From contig NW_003314393.1 of assembly GCF_000143415.4 (NCBI RefSeq), forward strand, positions 191,795 through 255,794: 64,000 nt of DNA, read 5' to 3'. The notes under the pieces were generated by a model. It was not told the origin of the DNA. It made no database searches and saw nothing but the letters and a program-made list of their open reading frames with translations. The stretch's first letter is position 1. Every line of letters starts with the position of its first letter. A program made the translations under genes and the position numbers. This stretch comes from Selaginella moellendorffii (Eukaryota; Streptophyta; Lycopodiopsida; Selaginellales; Selaginellaceae). Shown one piece after another: positions 58,523 to 64,000 of the stretch.

Positions 58523-58617
58523 ATTAGTTCATGTCGAACCAATAATCTACATGAGCTTATGGAATACCTTAAACACCTAGATTTTATATTAAAAATTCTT
58601 GGTTCGGGACGAACTAA
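58523..58617. repeat. Two palindromes near the right end of element 1
   Basis: TTAGTTC-ATGTC-GAACCAA within 58523-58543 and TTGGTTC-GGGAC-GAACTAA at 58599-58617. Confidence 0.85.
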
Positions 58618-58664
58618 GGTAGTGCCATTAAACTTTCGCTAGTTAGAGGATTGTATTGACTTCC

Positions 58665-58714
58665 TTTGACTTTCATTGACTTTCATTGACTTGAGCTCAG
58701 CTCAAAAACTACCC
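58665..58714 (-). repeat. Element 1 right terminal inverted repeat
   Basis: Direct repeats of TTGACTTTCA (58665-58690), then the palindrome TTGAGCTCAGCTCAA (58691-58705) and the terminus ACTACCC at 58714. Confidence 0.85.
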
Positions 58715-58719
58715 AGCCC

Positions 58720-59041
58720 GCTCAGCCAGCTGAGCCTTTCCCAGAACTAGGACAAGGTGGTTTTGTACCTAAGAAGACCATTTGGTTGAGACCACCATTG
58801 CTATGCCACCTCTTGATCTGGCCACCACTTGCATGGCCGGGTTCCACCAGAGCCATCCCCTCATGCCAAAGGTGTAGTTTGGGGCCTCGGTTATTTTGTG
58901 CTCTTGCAGACACAAGATGTTGAGACCTCCTTCTAAGCTGATCTCACGGATGTGGAACTTGAGCTGCACCCTTTTGTTGAGTCGACTGCTGGTCCAGCTA
59001 AGTCCTTGACAGTTCCAAGTGACGATCATGAGTGTTGTCAT
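58720..59041 (-). pseudogene. LINE ORF2, start of the endonuclease domain
   Basis: MTTLMIVTWNCQGL (catalytic Asn block), ILCLQEHKI (catalytic Glu), then MRGWLWWNPA and GGIAMVVSTKW, a plant L1-type APE endonuclease N-terminus. It is interrupted by element 1 at 58719 and continues at 51776. A stop follows GGIAMVVSTKWSS, so it was probably already decaying. Confidence 0.88.
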
Positions 59042-59150
59042 GGAGCCATGTACTTCCAGGAAAGTGAGGTGTTGTAGGATCTGCCCTCCACTCTGTAGAG
59101 ATGGTCCACACCGCAGTCATCTTCCCCCTGTGCTTTGTCCAGAAGAAGCC

Positions 59151-60340
59151 TCAGATACTGTATTTCGCAAAGCTAGTCCACTCAGTCATGGCACTCTCCA
59201 TGTGTGTCTGGTAGTCACCAATGGTGATGACCTCTGGGAAGGCTGTGTTCCCGTGGTACATCAGCCAGTCTTCTGCCTCTGTGGGACTTAATTCCGGCTT
59301 AGGTGGAATCCACCTGATTGCCATTCCTACTATTTGAGGGAGGACTGGCTGGAAGCCATCCCCTTCAACGTCCGTAAGAGGTCCCTCGAACAGTTTGGGC
59401 TGTGAGGACGAGCCCAAAAGTGGTGGGGCAACCAGGAAGCGAATGTGGGGAGCTTGGGCTGGAGAACACGCCTTCAAGATCTTCTCCTGCTCTGCAGGTA
59501 ACTCAAATGGCTTTTGGGAGGCCAGCCTGTTCTGCTTGACTGAGCAGGCCTCCTCCCAGTGTCCAGCACACTGACAAAAGTTGTATTGAGGTTTTGAGTT
59601 CTCTGTTTGGATCCAAATATACTGACCTAGCACTGCGATCTCTATCAGGATTTCAGTTGGGGTTGACATGAAAACTTTGAGGTGGATGGGACCAAGAACA
59701 CCCTCTGCTTCTACAGTTTCGAGACCGGCAGCTATCTGGCCAATACTTCCTTCAACCCGCTCCTAGATCACCATTGTGATCCGCATTTCCATGGGAACAT
59801 CCCACAATGCGATGTTCACTGGAAAGCTCCCACCCTTGAGACATGCCTGATCCTCTGCTGTGAACCTCGGGATCCATGGGTGGAATGACACCACCCAATT
59901 CTCATCAAAGGCCATGCATGGCCTCTGCCTGAGACCGTGCCTCCTTTGTCTCAAAGACGACTGTGTAGCAGCCCTACCCGTGTGGCAGCATCTTCTTCAC
60001 GAGGATTCCCTATCCCAACGTTGCATTGATCCAGTCGTTGGCCATGTGACTTGTTGGGAACTTCCCCCTGAAAACAGCAATCAGTGCCTTCTTATGGAGT
60101 TCCTCTTCTTTCTTTGCTATTGCTCTTTGCATAGTCTCGGCCAGCTTAATAGGGACAGCCTTTCCTCTCCTGTTGTCGTGGACCAAGTCTCTTCCACCCT
60201 CTGCTGCTGCTGCCACCTTGTACACTTCAGCAGGACCAGGTGTTTCCCCATTCATGTTGTGGGAGGCGTTCTTCTTATTAACATCACTGTTCTCGTCCAA
60301 GGAGTGCAGTGCTTCTACCACCTTTTTGCAGCCTGATTCT
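59151..60340 (-). pseudogene. LINE ORF1 (DUF4283-type gag) with zinc knuckle, broken
   Basis: In minus order: ETMQRAIAKKEEELHKKALIAVFRGKFPTSHMANDWI (about 60010-60140), FDENWVVSFHPWIPRF (about 59870-59920), then GQYIWIQTENSKPQYNFCQCAGHWEEAC with one zinc knuckle (about 59520-59630) and a Pro-rich tail. This is the layout of plant L1 ORF1 proteins. Frame shifts separate the parts. Confidence 0.7.
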
Positions 60341-62600
60341 TCTCCACTCTTGACTGGGTCTTTGCCACTCGCTTAGGTGTGTTGGCCTCCTGGTGCTGGT
60401 TCACCTGTATCTCCATTCTCTTATCAGTGGGGGTGTGCTCCTCCTCAAGAAAGGCTTCAACTGTGTTTGTCTAGGATGGGCCCTCCTTGGCAAGTCTCAG
60501 AGTTTTAAGTTTTTGCCACGTTGCTTGCTTCACTTTCTTCTTCTCACATTTGGTCTTCCTCTTGTTGAAGGCATCATGATCCTGGAACTGAAGTGAGCCA
60601 TCTGACTATTCATCTAGTGAGCGCTTCGCCTCTGGCTCTGTTTCTGGCTCTCCAAGTCCCGTATCAACTGTTGGTATTGGCGTAACATCCACCTTGCCAC
60701 CTTGATCTTGCGCCCATGCATCAAAGAGATCTGCTTGCTGTGTGGCCACGGCCTTCGTGATTAATTTCTGAGCTTTGCGCAGTGTAGGTCCCAACATGAG
60801 GTCCTCTCCCAATGGATTCAGATCCAGCTCTCTGATCATGCACATCAGAGTGGACTAGAGTTCTTTGTGTATTGGAAGCGGAGAACTTTGGATCTTTTCC
60901 TCAAAGTGGCGAGGGTCCCAGACCAACATCTCTGCCTCATCGAGTCTCGGAAGTGGAGAGGGGAGCAACACCTTCTACCTCTCATGAGGTGCTGTGGGAG
61001 AGTCCAGGTCTGATTTCCTCACTTGTTGCAAGTGCGAAGGGTCCACCTGGTGTGCTTCCTCCTGCACTCTTGCATGTACTAGATCAGGGATGAGCCCAGC
61101 CTCATCTCCAGGAATCTCTGGGTGGTACGAGGGGTTCTCGCCAGCTGGGCATGAGCTTGACGATTCCTCTGAGCAGGGAGTGTGCCTGCTACCCAGCCCT
61201 TCAAGTCTGGAGGTTCTATGATAGAAGTCCAAGAGCTGCTCGACGTGCATCCCACAGTGAATGTTCTCCATGTCTTCCATGTCATTCAGTAGGTGAGTTA
61301 GCTGCGAGACTTCCTGTTGGATTCGTTGTGTCGACTCATGATGCACATGTTTCGTGAACCTCTCACTATTCTAAAAGAATATACCACTGCCTGCAAGCTT
61401 TGGCAAGAACAAGTGTAGACAGTCTGTGCTATCTCCAACCTGTCTCGAGTTAGTGTGGAGCCTCGCCACTGGGGGCTGTGAGCTGGATCGGGGCCTCACA
61501 CTTGAGGAATGAGCTGGTGAAGATGGAAGTGAAGCTCTAGGCTTGGTCGTCAGCTCCGACAAGCATCTATGGGCAAACTTCAGTGTCTGGAGTGGCTGTT
61601 CCTTGTTCAGCCTTGGGGCCACAGCTGAACGGTTTGTTTCCCTGGAGAACTCCTGGCTTGGTTGTGTCTTTGAGTGACAGATTGTGAACTCATCTTCTAG
61701 TGAGGCCTCCATGTTGATTCTGCAGGACAGAAGTGCATCCACACTAGGGCCTTGTTCCTCTCTATTTTTGGTCGTTCTGGGTGGGGCAAACTTGAGTTCT
61801 CCTGTCCCACACCCTAGCTCTGCTGCTGTTGCACTTGCTGCTGCTCTGCTAGTGACTCCTGACCTGACCCTGGTGCGCTGCTCTTGCACTTCTATGAGAC
61901 ATTCATCCCTATGAACCCCCTCAGCTGCAAAAGTGCTTGGGATGATTCCCCGCAAGCCTTTTTGACTTGTGACTGGCTTGAGACTCTCACGAAGCTCCTG
62001 CACTCCAGCCAGTGACCATGCAAGTGGGTGAGGGGAGGTAGCTTCGTCCTCTTCTCCACTCTTAGTGGACACTTCGCCTCTGGCATGGCTTACACTTCCG
62101 ACTTTTTCCAGGACCTGGCCATCTCCCAACCTAGAAACATCCACCACTTCTATCTCATGGTTCTCATCCTGTTGGGCTGCTGCTTTTCGTGGTTCACTTG
62201 CTGCCTTTTGCAGCAGTGTTCTGGCCATTGATACAGAGGGCCCTTTCCTGTCCTGGCTTGCTGCTGTGTGTGCTCCAAGACCTCGACCTTGTAACAGTCT
62301 TCCTCATGGGAGCTGAATGCTGAGGCCCCTACCTCACACTCCATGACCTTGGGAGCTATGATTGATGGGCGTGGATGCTGTGACTCCCTTGCTGACACAA
62401 GAGTGAGTACACAGCACCAGCAAAAAAAGGGGAATGATGCTTCTACGGCAGATGCCCCCGCTGACGGTAGCAAGTGTGGGGAGATTGCACGCTCTCCCCT
62501 AAGCTCTCTTCTACCTCTGGCTGCGCCTCCGATCACGGAAGCCATGGTATGGGTGCCTTCCACCACTGCCTCCCCAAAAATCGTCCAACATTAGGGTTCA
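60341..62600 (-). other. Probable LINE 5' region or N-terminal ORF1, low complexity
   Basis: Several minus-strand frames (for example 61371-62228, 285 codons; 62150-62566) with Ser/Pro/Gln-rich, unconserved translations. MASVIGGAARGRRELRG near 62545 could be the original start. I do not recognise a domain. It could be an unusually long ORF1 N-terminus or unrelated decayed DNA. Confidence 0.4.
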
Positions 62601-63280
62601 CCGCCAGATATGTGCTGCAATTCAGCAAGATTGCTGAACGTGTATGTACATTCCCCATGTCCCAATGGGACTAATACAAAAACTGGGCATGCCGCCCTCT
62701 CAATGAGCTACTCTACATGATCCTCATATGTCACAGCTGGACCTAGTCCTGGAGTAGAAGTGGACGTGGTCGTCTCAAGCATATCATGTCAATGTCCAAG
62801 TCTCCTCCACGAGCTGACCTTAGAACAAAGTCCGGGGGGCGCCACTGCCAACGAATCTCACCACCTCTCAATCTGCTGAAGCATGGGAGCCACCTGGATC
62901 TCCACTCCTCGAGCTGCCTCAGTTTCACCCGCTCTTTGAGGATGGTGTAGTGAAGATGCACCGCTGCAAGAGTGAGTCTCCACCATGCTGCCACCACTGC
63001 TGATATTCTCGCTTGTTGCCCATCAAAGCGACAATGGTTCCGTGCCTCCCAGAGTGCCTGCACTCCTGTTGCCCTCCAAATGGACCAGCGCTCATGGCCC
63101 GTTGCCCCCAGATGGACATCCCAACTTCAGCCCCTGTCACGTCCCACCGGACTCACATGTTCCATCCATGTCGTCCGTAGCAGCGAATACGTCTCCAAGC
63201 TGGATCAATGGCTGGACCTCTAGCTCCCTCAAACCAGTGGAGGATATCCCCACACCGAGCCTCAAACCCTAGAATGTCTC
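62600..63280 (-). pseudogene. 3' end of a second LINE, head-to-tail with the first
   Basis: Minus-strand MQALWEARNHCRFDGQQARISAVVAAWWRLTLAAVHLHY at 63063 downward resembles the C-terminal ALWxxRN region of plant LINE ORF2. The stop is at 62743. The region upstream, to about 63280, gives a compatible broken frame. Confidence 0.6.
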
Positions 63281-63566
63281 TGAGTTCCTACGTCACCTTG
63301 CAATCCAGCAAGATTGCAGCACCACTTTATGCAATCCACATTTTCCGTGTGCCGTTGTCGAGACGGCGAGATTGAGAGCAAGTAGAGGAGGCAAGGGAAT
63401 GAATTTTCATTCATTCGTGAGCGAGGGGAGGACAAGAGACAACCCTAGACAGGTTTCATCCTTTTTGGGACTCATCAGCTGGGTGTAGTCGTCTAGCATC
63501 TACCCTAACCCTAGTTCGGTGTCAACTCTACTTATATTCTGGCTCTCTTACTTGGCGCGAGTGGTA
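63281..63566. other. Non-coding junction region
   Basis: Nothing recognised apart from a CAGCAAGATTGC motif (63309) also found at 62623. Confidence 0.4.
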
Positions 63567-64000
63567 GGTGTCGTAGGCTAAAGGATCCCCGAAAGCATGA
63601 CCAAAATGAGAAAAAGTTCATCGGATGGGACCAAGTCTGAGATCGAGTCCAAGACCGACTCTGAGACCAAGTTCGAGATAGAGTCCAGAATTGAGTCCGA
63701 GGCCGACTCAGAGACCGAGTTTGAGACCGAGTTTGAGACGGAGTCCGAGATCCGAGAATTCGGTCCAAGACCGAGTCCGAAGTTGAGTCCGAAGTCGAGT
63801 CTAAGATCGGGTCTGAGATCAAGTCCGAGATTTGAGTCCGAAACCGAGTCCGAGTACTAATACGGGTCAAGGGGTGAAAGCCCAAAGCATGTGTCTCTCA
63901 GGGGGGGGGGCTGCAAGGGGTTCCGTATAGTAGAGATAGTGAGGTCCAGGAACCAGTCTTGAAGGAACTCTCCAGTGGTGCTTCCAAACTGACTTAAGGT
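63567..64000 (+). mobile_element. Partial chromovirus LTR running off the window
   Basis: GTGTCGTAGGCTAAAGGATCCCCGAAAGCATGACC, then the minisatellite, GGGTGAAAGCCCAAAGC, a G-run and the GTATAGTAG core, matching 26862-27350. The first ~20 bp of the LTR are missing. It has diverged more than the two intact LTRs. Confidence 0.85.

Larger units (their letters stand above)
51782..58714. mobile_element. Element 1: 6.9-kb TIR element with SWIM and ParB-MTase genes
   Basis: The ends are inverted repeats: GGGTAGGTTTTGAGCT at 51782 and, reverse-complemented, GGGTAGTTTTTGAGCT at 58699-58714. AGCCC precedes the left end (51777-51781) and follows the right end (58715-58719), a likely 5-bp target duplication. 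The flanks are the two halves of one LINE endonuclease domain, which shows the unit inserted as a block. Two divergent genes fill it. GGTTC-N5/6-GAACC palindromes lie near both ends and in the middle. No DDE transposase is visible; 543 unknown bases (53701-54243) are too few to hide a complete one. Confidence 0.85.

Overview
The window looks like a repeat-dense stretch of a land-plant nuclear genome. Signs are an LRR receptor-like protein with a plant-type juxtamembrane tail, Ty3/gypsy chromoviruses primed by initiator Met-tRNA, a plant L1-type LINE, CCCTAAA telomere-like units and a DUF716/TMEM45 gene. Nearly every intron I can reconstruct is 38-65 nt, shorter than in most seed plants. I recall very short introns for the lycophyte Selaginella, so a Selaginella-like source is my best guess (inference, not proof).

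Layout. 1-11.8 kb: two almost identical, inverted copies of a broken LRR receptor-like protein gene (1-2006 minus; 9565-11767 plus), separated by gypsy fragments, two solo LTRs (2711-4344, 7248-8601) and a relic of a SWIM-protein transposon (4530-6480). 12.37-13.16 kb: an intact seven-helix DUF716 gene, the only convincing ordinary host gene. 15.2-23.6 kb: another SWIM-transposon relic split by a complete non-coding LTR element (16404-23491, target duplication ACTTG). 23.8-35.6 kb: degenerate retroelement DNA split by a complete, young chromovirus (26839-34373, target duplication ATACG) whose pol frame is restored only by removing two tiny introns. 47.8-49.6 kb: a truncated minus-strand gypsy. 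49.65-63.3 kb: minus-strand LINE sequence.

Two large, unusual, gene-bearing elements stand out. Element 1 (51782-58714) has inverted ends (GGGTAG-type), is flanked by AGCCC on both sides and interrupts the endonuclease domain of the LINE. It carries two divergent genes: a SWIM zinc-finger protein (minus) and an 11-exon, 1090-residue protein (plus) that joins a ParB-like DGNHR domain to a beta-class N4/N6 DNA-methyltransferase fold with a degenerate catalytic motif. Element 2 (35647-47798) is bounded by 22-bp inverted repeats. It also has divergent genes: a minus-strand gene of at least ten coding exons (about 1197 residues) joining a second, diverged methyltransferase-like domain, an acidic region and an FCP1/HAD phosphatase-like domain; and plus-strand genes for a DUF8039-like protein and a DUF7869/RNase H-fold transposase-like protein. 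Element 2 is peppered with about 27 copies of a ~22-bp palindrome (ATGGCATG...CATGCCAT) that I see nowhere else in the window. The palindrome sits in intergenic DNA, in several tiny introns next to the 3' splice site, and even in exons. Element 1 has its own different palindrome (GGTTC-N5/6-GAACC) at its ends and in the divergent promoter region.

My main inference is that elements 1 and 2 are two lineages of a class of large plant DNA transposon that carry a methyltransferase-like protein plus a separate DNA-binding or transposase-like protein, each with its own palindromic site family. All coordinates and splice models were worked out by eye. The frame sums (3273 nt, 4674 nt, and the element 2 gene) all divide by three, which supports them.
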